A stretch of DNA of 64,000 nt from Vannielia litorea (GTDB taxonomy: Bacteria > Pseudomonadota > Alphaproteobacteria > Rhodobacterales > Rhodobacteraceae): NCBI RefSeq assembly GCF_900142295.1, contig NZ_FSRL01000001.1, positions 1,426,001 to 1,490,000 on the forward strand, written 5' to 3'. Below are positions 17,001 through 25,063 of the stretch, piece by piece. Each line of letters begins with the position of its first letter. Positions within the stretch are counted from its first letter, which is position 1. Under the pieces are notes generated by a model that was not told where the DNA came from, did not search any database, and worked only from the letters and a program-made list of their open reading frames with translations. The translations under genes and the position numbers were made by a program.

Positions 17001-17750
17001 ATGAGGGCGGGGGTCGGCGCCACGCTGGCGTCGCTCGGGGGGCTTGCGGGCCTCTGGATCGTCGCGGCGGGCCTGACGGCCGACGCCACCGTGCTGCCGC
17101 AGCCCTGGGCGCTGGTGCGGCCTTTCTTGACGGCGTTGGCATCGGGGGAATTGCCCTATCACCTGGGCCACACGCTGCTGCGGGTGGCCTGGGCCTTTGC
17201 GCTTGCGATGTCGATCGGCTGCCTGCTGGGGCTCGTGATGGGGCGCAGCGAGCGGGTGAACCAGTGGCTGGACCCCTGGCTGGTGGTGTTTCTGAACCTG
17301 CCGGCGCTGGTGCTGATCGTGCTGTGCTACCTCTGGATCGGCCTGACCGAGGCGGCGGCCATCGCGGCGGTGACGCTGAACAAGATCCCGAATGTGACCA
17401 CGGTCATAAGAGAGGGCGCGCGGGCGCTCTCGCCGGACCTCGACGCGATGGCGGGTGTCTACCGGATGCGATGGCAGGACCGGTTGCGCCACGTTGTGCT
17501 GCCCCAGCTTGCGCCCTACATGGCGGCAGCGGCGCGCTCAGGCATCGCGGTGGTCTGGAAGATCGTGCTGGTGGTGGAGTTCCTCGGGCGGTCTTCGGGC
17601 GTGGGGTTCAAGATTCATCTCTACTTTCAGCTCTTCGACGTTCCGATGGTGCTGGTCTATGCCTTTTCGTTCATCGCGGTCATGCTGGTGGTGGAATGGG
17701 TCGTGCTGCAACCCTGGGAGCGCCGTGTGCGCCGGTGGCGGCTGGCATGA
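17001..17750 (+). CDS. ABC transporter permease (SsuC/TauC-like)
   Basis: A 249-residue membrane protein with about six hydrophobic segments. The cytoplasmic EAA-type loop can be seen as EGARALSPDLDAMAGVYRM followed by LPQLAPYM. It starts 3 bp after the binding protein and overlaps the ATPase by ATGA, so the three form one operon. It would form a homodimeric channel in the inner membrane. Confidence 0.85.
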   Translation: MRAGVGATLASLGGLAGLWIVAAGLTADATVLPQPWALVRPFLTALASGELPYHLGHTLLRVAWAFALAMSIGCLLGLVMGRSERVNQWLDPWLVVFLNLPALVLIVLCYLWIGLTEAAAIAAVTLNKIPNVTTVIREGARALSPDLDAMAGVYRMRWQDRLRHVVLPQLAPYMAAAARSGIAVVWKIVLVVEFLGRSSGVGFKIHLYFQLFDVPMVLVYAFSFIAVMLVVEWVVLQPWERRVRRWRLA

Positions 17751-18373
17751 TCGCGGTCGAGATCCATCGCAAGAGCTTCGGCCAGAGCCAGGTGCTGGGG
17801 CAGCTGGGCTTCACGCTGGGGCAGGGGGAGGCCGTTGCGGTGCTGGGCCCCTCCGGCGTGGGCAAGAGCACGCTGCTGCGGATCGTGGCGGGGATCGACC
17901 GGCAGTTCGAGGGCCATGTGGACCGGCCCGAGCGCATGGGCATGGTGTTTCAGGAGCCCACGCTGCTGCCCTGGCGGACGGCATTGCAGAACCTCACTCT
18001 GGTGCATCGCGAGCTGCCCGAGGCAGCCGCGCGGGTGGCGCTGGAAAAGGTGGGGATCGGGGACAAGGCGGAGCTCTTTCCGGGCCAGCTCTCGCTCGGG
18101 CAGCAACGGCGGCTCTCGCTGGCACGGGCCTTTGCCGGGCGGCCGCAGCTGCTGGTGATGGACGAGCCTTTCGTCTCGCTCGATCCGGAGACGGCGGAGG
18201 GCATGATGCAGCTCACCGAGCGCCTCATCGCCGAGGTGCGACCCGCGGTGCTGCTGGTGACCCACGCGCGGGAGGAGGCCACGCGGCTGACGGGGCGCAT
18301 CCTGCACCTTCAAGGCAGCCCGGCGGTGCTGCGTGCCGAGGGAAAGGATCATCTGAGATCCGTAAGCCCCTGA
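17747..18373 (+). CDS. ABC transporter ATP-binding protein (SsuB/TauB-like, short)
   Basis: A 208-residue ATPase with Walker A GPSGVGKS at residues 34-41, Q-loop VFQEPTLLPW, Walker B LLVMDE at 135-140 and the switch His in LLVTHAREEA. The signature reads LSLGQ (115-119) rather than LSGGQ. Relatives are usually about 250 residues; the C-terminal helical portion is short here. The start is fixed by the ATGA overlap with the permease. Confidence 0.85.
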   Translation: MIAVEIHRKSFGQSQVLGQLGFTLGQGEAVAVLGPSGVGKSTLLRIVAGIDRQFEGHVDRPERMGMVFQEPTLLPWRTALQNLTLVHRELPEAAARVALEKVGIGDKAELFPGQLSLGQQRRLSLARAFAGRPQLLVMDEPFVSLDPETAEGMMQLTERLIAEVRPAVLLVTHAREEATRLTGRILHLQGSPAVLRAEGKDHLRSVSP

Positions 18374-18545
18374 GAAACTGGTGCTTTCAGGCGTGACGCA
18401 TGCGCGCACCCATGCGCTCGCCGTGGTCCTCGGCTGCTTCGGCCCGGTCTTTGCTGCGGCGCGTGTGGGCCAGGATGCGGCGCGCGGGCGCCAGGCGCAG
18501 GAAGGGGGGGTGAGACCGGGCCCAGTTGGTGGCATTCAAAAGACC

Positions 18546-18561
18546 CATAATCAGTATTATG
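18546..18561. promoter_or_regulatory. 16-bp AT-rich dyad
   Basis: CATAAT-CAGT-ATTATG is a perfect inverted repeat in the AT-rich stretch, about 220 bp upstream of the LuxR-type gene. Candidate operator; no factor assigned. Confidence 0.3.
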
Positions 18562-18720
18562 TAATATTGGAAGATACAGCGCCATCTGGCAACCGGCGGA
18601 AACAAAACACCTTTCGCCCTGCGGCAACTTTTACACAACTTATTCACGAATTAACCAAATCACAACAAAACCGCGCAGAACCGCGCCGGATTTCTCGACA
18701 TTGCGCGTAGCACATCTTAG

Positions 18721-18737
18721 GTCACCCATGGGGTAAC
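18721..18737. promoter_or_regulatory. 17-bp dyad close to the luxR-type start, lux-box-like candidate
   Basis: GTCACCC-ATG-GGGTAAC has 7-base arms with a single mismatch, centred about 55 bp upstream of the ATG at 18784. Size and position fit a binding site for a LuxR-type dimer, possibly autoregulatory. The base sequence does not match a classical lux box that I can name. Confidence 0.35.
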
Positions 18738-18783
18738 GAGGGACGTTGCGTGCGATGCTGGTGCGCGAGCGGTTTGTAAACTG

Positions 18784-19545
18784 ATGTTGGATACCGTTGA
18801 ACGGATTGTCGCCTGCCGCGACGTCGAGGAACTCTGGGTCTGCCTGAGTGAAGCCATGGCCCGTTTCGGGTTTACGCGCCTGTTTTACGGCTACACCAAC
18901 CATCGGTCCGGTCAGAATCTCGGCGACCGCGAGGACATCACGATCCTGACCTCCTTCGACCCCGAATACATGCGGGCCTTCCTCGAGACCGGTCTCTACT
19001 TTCATGCGCCGATGGTGCGCTGGGGCATCGACAACGTCGGCGCGCGGTCGTGGCGCTGGAATGCCGAGCGCGCCGAAGCCGGGCTGCTGGACAGCGACGA
19101 GATGCGCGTGCACGAGCTCAACATGGCCTACGGGCTGGTGGCCGGGATCACCCTGAGCTTTCCCCAAACCAGCCAGCGCACCCGCGCGGGGATCGGGCTG
19201 GGGCTTGCGCCCGGCGTCGAACATGACGATCTGGATGCGCTCTGGGCGGAGCATGGCCGCGAGATCTGGGCGCTCAACAACGTGGCGCATCTCAAGATCA
19301 CCACCCTGCCCCGGATGAGCGCCCGGCGGGCTCTGACGCCGCGCCAGCGCGAGGTGCTGGAATGGGTCGGCGACGGGAAGACGACCGCCGACATCGCGCT
19401 CATCATGGGGCTCACGCCCTCGACGGTGGAGAAACACCTGCGACTCGCCCGTGAGTCGCTCGGGGTCGAAACCACGGCCCAGGCGGTTCTGAAGGCCAGC
19501 ATGCTGAACCAGATTTACCAGGTCGCGCACCCGCGATCGGCCTGA
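18784..19545 (+). CDS. LuxR-family regulator with autoinducer-binding-like domain (solo)
   Basis: A 253-residue protein with an N-terminal autoinducer-binding-type domain (residues ~10-165) and a C-terminal LuxR helix-turn-helix (183-245; LTPRQREVLEWVGDGKTTADIA, STVEKHL). No luxI-type synthase is in the window, so it is a solo here. Aligning by eye, the conserved Trp, Tyr and Asp that contact acyl-homoserine lactones appear as Y62, F66 and A75, while P76, W80 and W90 are kept. It may sense another ligand, or none. It sits alone, with two dyads upstream and a hairpin 31 bp after its stop. Confidence 0.85.
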   Translation: MLDTVERIVACRDVEELWVCLSEAMARFGFTRLFYGYTNHRSGQNLGDREDITILTSFDPEYMRAFLETGLYFHAPMVRWGIDNVGARSWRWNAERAEAGLLDSDEMRVHELNMAYGLVAGITLSFPQTSQRTRAGIGLGLAPGVEHDDLDALWAEHGREIWALNNVAHLKITTLPRMSARRALTPRQREVLEWVGDGKTTADIALIMGLTPSTVEKHLRLARESLGVETTAQAVLKASMLNQIYQVAHPRSA

Positions 19546-19947
19546 GGCGGGCGCCGCTGCGAGGCCCCGTGAAACTACCGTGAAAAGTCTCACGGTCCGC
19601 CGCTGTGCCGCTTCCTTTCCGTAAAGGTAATTGGCAAATTCATCCCGTTCCGTGAGTGGTGGCATTAGCCAAGGAACTTGCAGTGCGGCAGGCCCACGAT
19701 ACTGGGCACGCCGTGCCGCTCCGGGAAACCGGATCGTCGGCCTGGGGGTGAATTTTCCACCTCCCAGGTCGGCACCCCGAGCGGGACCGTATGTCCTCAT
19801 CCCCGAAAGACACGGAGCCCTGCTCGGTCTCTGTGGTGCGGCCCTTCCCAGGGGCCGCGCCACAGGCCTTCGGGCCATCCCCCAGGACAAGAAAAAGGCC
19901 GCCGCACCGGAGTGCGACGGCCTTTCGACATGGGTCGGAAGGCAGGT
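19546..19947. other. Convergent intergenic region with several hairpins
   Basis: 402 bases between luxR-type and tsf (convergent), without a gene. Hairpins by eye: ACCGTGA-N6-TCACGGT (19577-19596); CCTGGG/CCCAGG with inner GGTG/CACC (19741-19768); GCGGCCC-N7-GGGCCGC (19838-19858); and the tsf terminator (19892-19925). None but the last has a T-run. A non-coding transcript is possible but not shown. Confidence 0.5.
19892..19925 (-). terminator. Rho-independent terminator of rpsB-tsf
   Basis: On the minus strand AAAGGCCGTCGCAC pairs with GTGCGGCGGCCTTT with one mismatch around a TCCG loop, and ends in a T-run (CCTTTTTC). It lies 23 bp past the tsf stop. Confidence 0.85.
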
Positions 19948-20829
19948 TCAGCCTTGGGCGGCCTTGGCCACCTCGGCTGCGAAGTCTTCCTGCTTCTTCT
20001 CGATGCCTTCACCGACTTCGAGGCGGACGAAGCCGACGATCTCGACACCGGCTTCCTTGGCCGCCTGGGCGACGGTCACATCGGGGTTCATCACGAAAGC
20101 CTGGTTGAGCAGGGTGATCTCGGCGAGGAACTTCTTCATCCGGCCTTCGATCATCTTCTCGATCACCGCTTCGGGCTTGCCGCTCTCGCGGGCAATGTCC
20201 ATCTGCACCGTGCGCTCCTTGTCGACGATCGCCGGGTCCAGCTCGCTCTCGTTGAGCGCGGCCGGGCGCGGGTCGGCGGCGGCGACGTGCATCGCGACCT
20301 GCTTGCCGAACTCCTCGTTGGAGCCCTTGAGGGCCACGAGAACGCCGATCTTGCCCATGCCGGGCGCGGCAGCGTTGTGGACGTAGCTCACCACCTGGTC
20401 GCCCTCGACGGCGGCCATGCGGCGCAGGCTCATGTTCTCGCCGATGGTGGCGATCTTGTCGGTCAGCACTTCGGAGACCGGCTTGCCGCCCATGTCGGCG
20501 GCCTTCAGGGCCTCCACGTCGGAGACGCCGAGCGCCACCTTGGCGATGCCGGCGACCATGGACTGGAACTCGGAGTTCTTGCCCACGAAGTCGGTTTCGG
20601 AGTTCACCTCGACGGCCACGCCCTTGCCGCCCTCGACTTCGACGGCCACGAGGCCCTCGGCGGCGGTGCGGTCGGATTTCTTGGCAGCCTTGGCGAGGCC
20701 CTTGGTGCGCAGCCAGTCGATCGCGGCTTCCATGTCGCCGTCGGTCTCGGTCAGCGCCTTCTTGGCGTCCATCATGCCCGCGCCGGTCTTTTCGCGGAGG
20801 TCTTTCACCATTGCAGCGGTAACAGCCAT
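19948..20829 (-). CDS. tsf: Translation elongation factor Ts
   Basis: A 293-residue EF-Ts, the guanine nucleotide exchange factor for EF-Tu. The N-terminal UBA-like region [19 protein letters not shown] and the SETDFVGKN segment of the core are diagnostic. Length is normal for alphaproteobacteria. It follows rpsB with a 118-bp gap holding two hairpins, the classic order. Confidence 0.97.
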   Translation of the reverse strand: MAVTAAMVKDLREKTGAGMMDAKKALTETDGDMEAAIDWLRTKGLAKAAKKSDRTAAEGLVAVEVEGGKGVAVEVNSETDFVGKNSEFQSMVAGIAKVALGVSDVEALKAADMGGKPVSEVLTDKIATIGENMSLRRMAAVEGDQVVSYVHNAAAPGMGKIGVLVALKGSNEEFGKQVAMHVAAADPRPAALNESELDPAIVDKERTVQMDIARESGKPEAVIEKMIEGRMKKFLAEITLLNQAFVMNPDVTVAQAAKEAGVEIVGFVRLEVGEGIEKKQEDFAAEVAKAAQG

Positions 20830-20866
20830 GTCATGCTCCTTCGGGAGATCTTATTGAATAAGGGTC

Positions 20867-20888
20867 CGGGCGGCTTTAGCACCGCCCG
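20867..20888 (-). promoter_or_regulatory. Hairpin in the rpsB-tsf spacer (tsf-proximal)
   Basis: Perfect 7-bp arms CGGGCGG/CCGCCCG around an 8-base loop, 38 bp upstream of the tsf start. Without a T-run it is more likely a processing or attenuation element than a terminator. Confidence 0.4.
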
Positions 20889-20910
20889 TTTGTCGGTTTG
20901 ATGACAGTGC

Positions 20911-20937
20911 GGGCAGGGAGCGCAGGGCCCCCTGCCC
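20911..20937 (-). promoter_or_regulatory. Hairpin in the rpsB-tsf spacer (rpsB-proximal)
   Basis: Perfect 8-bp arms GGGCAGGG/CCCTGCCC with an 11-base loop, 10 bp past the rpsB stop. Probably limits or processes read-through into tsf (inference). Confidence 0.4.
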
Positions 20938-20947
20938 TCGCCTCGTT

Positions 20948-21751
20948 TCAGCTTTCGGCGGCGGCCTCGGTGGGCGCCTTTTCGGCCGCGGCGGCCTCGG
21001 CGGCCAGGGCCTCTTCGACGGCGGCTTCTTCGAGCGCACCGATGTCGACGCCGGCGGCGCCCATCTGGGCGGTCATGCCGTCGAGCGCGGCACGGGCCAC
21101 GAGGTCGCAGTAGAGGCCGATGGCGCGGGCTGCGTCATCGTTGCCGGGGATGATGTAATCCACACCGTCGGGCGAGCAGTTGGTATCGACCACGGCCACG
21201 ACCGGGATGCCGAGCTTCTTGGCCTCGAGGATGGCCAGGTCTTCCTTGTTCACGTCGATGACGAACAGGAGGTCGGGCAGGCCGCCCATCTCGCGGATAC
21301 CGCCGAGCGAGGCCTGCAGCTTGGCCTGCTCGCGTTCCATGCCGAGGCGCTCTTTCTTGGTGAGGCCGGCAAAGCCCATCGCCGACTCCTCGTCGATGGC
21401 CTTCAGGCGCTGGATCGACTGGGAGACGGTCTTCCAGTTGGTCAGCGTGCCACCGAGCCAGCGGTGGTTCATGTAGTACTGCGCGCATTTCTCGGCGGCT
21501 TCGGCGATCGGGCGCTGGGCCTGACGCTTGGTGCCGACGAAGAGGATGCGGCCGTTCTTGGCAACGGTCTCGCGCACGACGTTGAGCGCGGCGTCCAGCA
21601 TGGGAACGGTCTGCGTCAGGTCGATGATGTGGATGCCGTTGCGGTCACCGTAGATGAACTCGCCCATGCGGGGGTTCCACCGCTGGGTCTGGTGACCGAA
21701 GTGAACGCCAGCTTCAAGCAGCTGACGCATGGAGAAATCAGGGAGCGCCAT
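20948..21751 (-). CDS. rpsB: 30S ribosomal protein S2
   Basis: A 267-residue S2 protein. [22 protein letters not shown] at the N-terminus and [29 protein letters not shown] in the middle are diagnostic. The Ala/Glu-rich C-terminal tail after residue ~235 is common in alphaproteobacteria. The ATG at 21751 has an AAGGAC ribosome site 7 bp before it; the frame is open further upstream, but homology begins at this Met. Confidence 0.97.
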   Translation of the reverse strand: MALPDFSMRQLLEAGVHFGHQTQRWNPRMGEFIYGDRNGIHIIDLTQTVPMLDAALNVVRETVAKNGRILFVGTKRQAQRPIAEAAEKCAQYYMNHRWLGGTLTNWKTVSQSIQRLKAIDEESAMGFAGLTKKERLGMEREQAKLQASLGGIREMGGLPDLLFVIDVNKEDLAILEAKKLGIPVVAVVDTNCSPDGVDYIIPGNDDAARAIGLYCDLVARAALDGMTAQMGAAGVDIGALEEAAVEEALAAEAAAAEKAPTEAAAES

Positions 21752-21869
21752 GTCCAATGTCCTTTTCCGGTTTCGCGCCTCGGCGGGGAGTGAGGGCAGA
21801 TGCCCAACCGGCGGACCTTTGCGGGATGTCTCCCCGCAGGGCCCAAACCCCGCCTGTGAAGTGTGCGCG

Positions 21870-21898
21870 CATCTACACCCGGTGGCGGAATGTTGCAA
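21870..21898 (-). promoter_or_regulatory. rpsB: Candidate sigma-70-type promoter of rpsB-tsf
   Basis: On the minus strand TTGCAA and TAGATG are separated by 17 bp, about 120 bp upstream of the rpsB start. The -35 matches well; the -10 is weak. Confidence 0.35.
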
Positions 21899-22028
21899 CC
21901 CCCCTGCCCGCTTCCTTTCGGCGTTAGGTGAACGGACCCGGCTGTGGTATCCTTCAGGTAGAATTTGAGACGACGCCTTCTTGACGCCCTTTTGACGACG
22001 ACCGCTTTTACCGAAAGGCCCTGTGCCC

Positions 22029-22775
22029 ATGGTGTTTGCAGCCCGACTGCTGGATTTTCATGCCTGCCCGATGGTGACCCCGGGGGTGCCTCCCATTCCG
22101 CATGTGGGCGGGCCGATCCTTCCGACCTGTTCGATCAACGTGATCACCTGCAACATGCCGCAGGCCCGGCAGACCGACAAGGCGTTCTGCGTGGGCCCGC
22201 CCGACATCATCGTGTTCGGATCGCCCACGGTGCTGGTCAACAACCTGCCCGCCGCCCGCATGGGCGACCCCTGCTCGCATGGCGGCGCGATCACCTCGGG
22301 CTGCCCGACCGTGCATATCGGGCTGGTTTATGTGCCGGGCACGATGTTGCAGAGCGCCGCCATGGGGGTGAACCCCTCGGGCAGCGTGGTCAACTGCGGC
22401 AACTCGATCGACGCGGTGCTGGACCGGCTCGACGGGACCGACCCGAACGCCGTGGCCCCGGCCACGCGGGACGGTCTGTTCTCGGATATCGAGGCCCGGC
22501 ACGGCACCACGCTGGGCTGGAACTCGAGCTTTCAGGATGCCTTCGACGCGGTGCAGGCCGGCGGGCCGGGCACGCGGGCAATCGTGGGGATCCGCTACTC
22601 GGGCGGCGGCAGCCATGTTGTGGTGATGGCCAATGACGGCGGCACCGTGGGCATCGTCGAGAGCCAGGACTGGGGCCCCGGAAACCGGAGAGAGGTGATC
22701 ACCGATGCAGGACGCGCGAACACGCGCTACAATGGCGATGGCGGCAGCAATGTTGGCTGGGGCATTGTGCCTTGA
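22029..22775 (+). CDS. PAAR-domain effector with C-terminal papain-like toxin domain
   Basis: A 248-residue protein. Residues ~1-100 are a PAAR domain ([34 protein letters not shown]), the tip that sharpens type VI secretion spikes. The C-terminal ~125 residues carry the order expected of a papain-fold toxin: Cys123 in [14 protein letters not shown], His196 in [11 protein letters not shown] and an acidic/Gln segment in VESQDWG (D214). Related toxins are cysteine peptidases, amidases or glutamine deamidases; the substrate is not readable. A GTG at 22023 is an alternative start, but the AAAGG site is better spaced for the ATG. An immunity-like gene follows by 16 bp. No other T6SS gene is in the window. 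Confidence 0.82.
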   Translation: MVFAARLLDFHACPMVTPGVPPIPHVGGPILPTCSINVITCNMPQARQTDKAFCVGPPDIIVFGSPTVLVNNLPAARMGDPCSHGGAITSGCPTVHIGLVYVPGTMLQSAAMGVNPSGSVVNCGNSIDAVLDRLDGTDPNAVAPATRDGLFSDIEARHGTTLGWNSSFQDAFDAVQAGGPGTRAIVGIRYSGGGSHVVVMANDGGTVGIVESQDWGPGNRREVITDAGRANTRYNGDGGSNVGWGIVP

Positions 22776-22791
22776 GCCGGGAGCGGGAGTG

Positions 22792-23109
22792 ATGGCCGGG
22801 GAACGGATTACCGAAGAGGCGGCAAGGGCGCTGGTCGAGGAGGAGATCTTCAAGGACAGCGACCATGACTTTGTCATCGAGGAGGACCGCACGCTGGAGC
22901 GGACCTATGGCTGGATCTTCTTTTACAACACCCGTGCCTTCCTGGCCTCGGGCGACCCGAACGACACCATGCCGGGCACCGGCCCCATCGCGGTGCTGCA
23001 CGATGGCTCGGTGGTGCCGATGCCCAGCTCGATGCCGCCGGCCCAGGCGATCCTGCGGTTCGAGGAGATGCTCGAAGACCCCGAGATGCAGCCCGAGGAC
23101 TGGAAGTAG
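22792..23109 (+). CDS. Immunity protein of the Imm35/YrhB type
   Basis: A 105-residue cytoplasmic protein. The block YGWIFFYNTRAFLASGD, then GTGPIAVLHDGSVVPM and a final amphipathic segment, matches the Imm35/YrhB layout (a Trp-aromatic strand, a GNxP strand and a helix after a short Pro stretch). The ATG at 22792 has a GGGAG ribosome site and lies 16 bp past the effector stop; an earlier frame start inside the effector gene is less likely. It presumably binds and blocks the papain-like domain of its neighbour (inference from family and position). Confidence 0.78.
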   Translation: MAGERITEEAARALVEEEIFKDSDHDFVIEEDRTLERTYGWIFFYNTRAFLASGDPNDTMPGTGPIAVLHDGSVVPMPSSMPPAQAILRFEEMLEDPEMQPEDWK

Positions 23110-23166
23110 CCTGCGAAACCTGCGGCAGGGTCTTGCCTGTGCCCGCGCTTGCGGCGACAAGGCGGC

Positions 23167-24057
23167 ATGGCTGCGCCCTCCATCCTCTGCATCGGCTCCG
23201 TCCTGTGGGACGTGATCGGCCGCACCCCCGCCTCGATGCGGCTGGGGGCGGACGTGCCGGGGCGGATCTCCCGTATTCCGGGCGGCGTGGCGCTGAACAT
23301 CGCCATGGCGCTGCGCCGCGCGGGCCTGTCTCCGGTGCTGCTGAGTTCCGTGGGCCGTGACGGGCCGGGCGACGAGCTGGTGGCACGCTGCAAGCTCCTG
23401 GGGCTCGACACCGCCTATCTGCACCGCTCCGATGATCTGCCGACCGACACCTACATGGCGATCGAGGGCGCAGGCGGGCTGGTGGCGGCGCTGGCGGATG
23501 CCCATTCGCTCGAAGCCGCGGGCGACCGGATCCTGGCGCCGCTGCGCGACGGGCGGCTGGGGAGCGCCGAGGCCCCCTACCCCGGCCTGATCGCGCTCGA
23601 TGGCAACCTGACCGAGACGCTGCTGGCCGAGATCGCCGAGAGCCCGCTGTTTGCCGCCGCCGACCTGCGGGTGGCGCCCGCCTCGCCCGGCAAGGCCGAG
23701 AGGCTGCTGCCGCTGCTGGGCCATGGCGGCACCACGCTCTACCTCAACCGCGAGGAGGCCGGGTTGCTGGCGCAGCGGGTGTTCGAAGATGCCGAGAGCG
23801 CCGCACGGGCGCTGGTGGCGCGCGGCGCGGGCCGGGTGCTGGTGACCGACGGCGGCGCGGCGACCTGCGATGCCTCCGCCGAAGCCTGCCACGTTTCCAG
23901 CCCGCCGCCGGTGATGGTGGAACGCGTGACCGGCGCGGGCGACACGTTCATGGCGGCCCACATCGCCGCCGAGGCCGAGGGCAAGGACCGGGTCGAGGCG
24001 CTGGCCCATGCCCAGGCCGTGACCGCGGCCTACGTATCTGGAGAGACCCGACTGTGA
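23167..24057 (+). CDS. psuK: PfkB-family pseudouridine kinase
   Basis: A 296-residue sugar/nucleoside kinase with the PfkB N-terminal GGVALNIAMALRRAG and C-terminal ATP/anion-hole motif VTGAGDTFMAA, whose Asp is the catalytic base. It overlaps psuG by GTGA, so it is assigned as the kinase that phosphorylates pseudouridine before cleavage. The ATG at 23167 has AAGG 6 bp upstream; a TTG 18 bp earlier is less likely. Confidence 0.88.
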   Translation: MAAPSILCIGSVLWDVIGRTPASMRLGADVPGRISRIPGGVALNIAMALRRAGLSPVLLSSVGRDGPGDELVARCKLLGLDTAYLHRSDDLPTDTYMAIEGAGGLVAALADAHSLEAAGDRILAPLRDGRLGSAEAPYPGLIALDGNLTETLLAEIAESPLFAAADLRVAPASPGKAERLLPLLGHGGTTLYLNREEAGLLAQRVFEDAESAARALVARGAGRVLVTDGGAATCDASAEACHVSSPPPVMVERVTGAGDTFMAAHIAAEAEGKDRVEALAHAQAVTAAYVSGETRL

Positions 24058-24977
24058 AGATGAATATGTCGCCGGAAGTGTCTGACGCGCTGTCCGAAAA
24101 CCGCTCGGTCGTGGCGCTGGAAAGCACGATCATCACCCATGGGATGCCCTACCCGCAGAACGTGGAGACGGCGCGGCAGGTGGAGAATGACATTCGCGCG
24201 GGCAATGCGGTGCCCGCGACCATCGCGGTGCTGGAGGGCACGCTTTGCATCGGGCTGGGCGACGCGCAGCTCGATGCGCTCGGGCAGGCCCGCGGCGTGG
24301 CCAAGCTCTCCCGCGCCGACATGGCCCATTGCATGGCGACCGGCGGCACCGGGGCCACCACGGTGGCGGCGACGATGATCGGTGCCCGGCTGGCGGGGAT
24401 CGAGGTGTTTGCGACCGGCGGGATCGGCGGCGTGCATCGTGGGGCCGAGCTGAGCTTCGACATTTCGGCCGACCTTCAGGAGCTGGCGAAGACCCCGGTG
24501 AGCGTGGTTGCCGCCGGGGCCAAGGCGATCCTCGACATTCCCAAGACGCTGGAAGTTCTGGAGACCCTTGGCGTTCCGGTCATTACCATGGGGCAGGACG
24601 AGGTGCCGGCCTTCTGGTCACGCCGCTCGGGCCTGGCCTCGCCGCTGCGGGCCGACTCCGCGGCCCAGGTGGCGGCCGCGCATGTGATGCGCGGGAAGAT
24701 GGGGCTGGAGGGTGGCCAGCTGGTGGCCAACCCGATCCCGGCTGAAGCCGAGATCGCGGCGGAGGAACTGGCGCCCGTGATCGCCGAGGCGATTGCCGCT
24801 GCCGAGGCGCAGGGGATCGCGGCGAAGGCGGTGACTCCCTTCCTGCTCGACCGGATCTTTCATGCCACCGGGGGGCGATCCCTGACCGCCAATATCGCGC
24901 TGGTGCGCCACAACGCCCGGCTCGCTGCCGAAATCGCAGGCGAAATCATCAAAATCCGGGCGGAATCGGCGCGTTGA
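24054..24977 (+). CDS. psuG: Pseudouridine-5'-phosphate glycosidase
   Basis: A 307-residue enzyme with the near-invariant ESTIITHGMPYPQN and ATGGTGATTVAATM segments, and GGIGGVHRGAE downstream. It splits the C-C glycosidic bond of pseudouridine 5'-phosphate into uracil and ribose 5-phosphate. The GTG start is fixed by the overlap with psuK. The pair lets the cell recycle pseudouridine from RNA breakdown. Confidence 0.96.
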   Translation: MKMNMSPEVSDALSENRSVVALESTIITHGMPYPQNVETARQVENDIRAGNAVPATIAVLEGTLCIGLGDAQLDALGQARGVAKLSRADMAHCMATGGTGATTVAATMIGARLAGIEVFATGGIGGVHRGAELSFDISADLQELAKTPVSVVAAGAKAILDIPKTLEVLETLGVPVITMGQDEVPAFWSRRSGLASPLRADSAAQVAAAHVMRGKMGLEGGQLVANPIPAEAEIAAEELAPVIAEAIAAAEAQGIAAKAVTPFLLDRIFHATGGRSLTANIALVRHNARLAAEIAGEIIKIRAESAR

Positions 24978-25063
24978 CGACTTCGTTCCCGTGCTGAACC
25001 CTTGTCGGGCCTGCTGCCCGCGCATACTTCTGATGCATTCGCCCAGGGAGTGCCCGAAACAAG

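Larger units (their letters stand above)
18374..18783. other. AT-rich intergenic region upstream of the LuxR-type gene
   Basis: 410 bases without a secure gene. It is markedly AT-rich at about 18535-18680 compared with its surroundings. It contains a 16-bp dyad (18546-18561) and a 17-bp dyad (18721-18737). A minus-strand frame of 53 codons (18548 down to 18387, starting MGLLNATNWARSHPP) has no good ribosome site and is left unassigned. Confidence 0.6.

Noticed and set aside
18387..18548. A 53-codon minus-strand frame (MGLLNATNWARSHPP...)
   Set aside because: It has no ribosome site, its start falls in the dyad at 18546-18561, and no family is recognised. It could be real, but is unsupported.
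22705..22791. An upstream start for the immunity gene that would give a signal peptide
   Set aside because: It lies within the effector gene in another frame, has no good ribosome site, and homology begins after the ATG at 22792, which has GGGAG.
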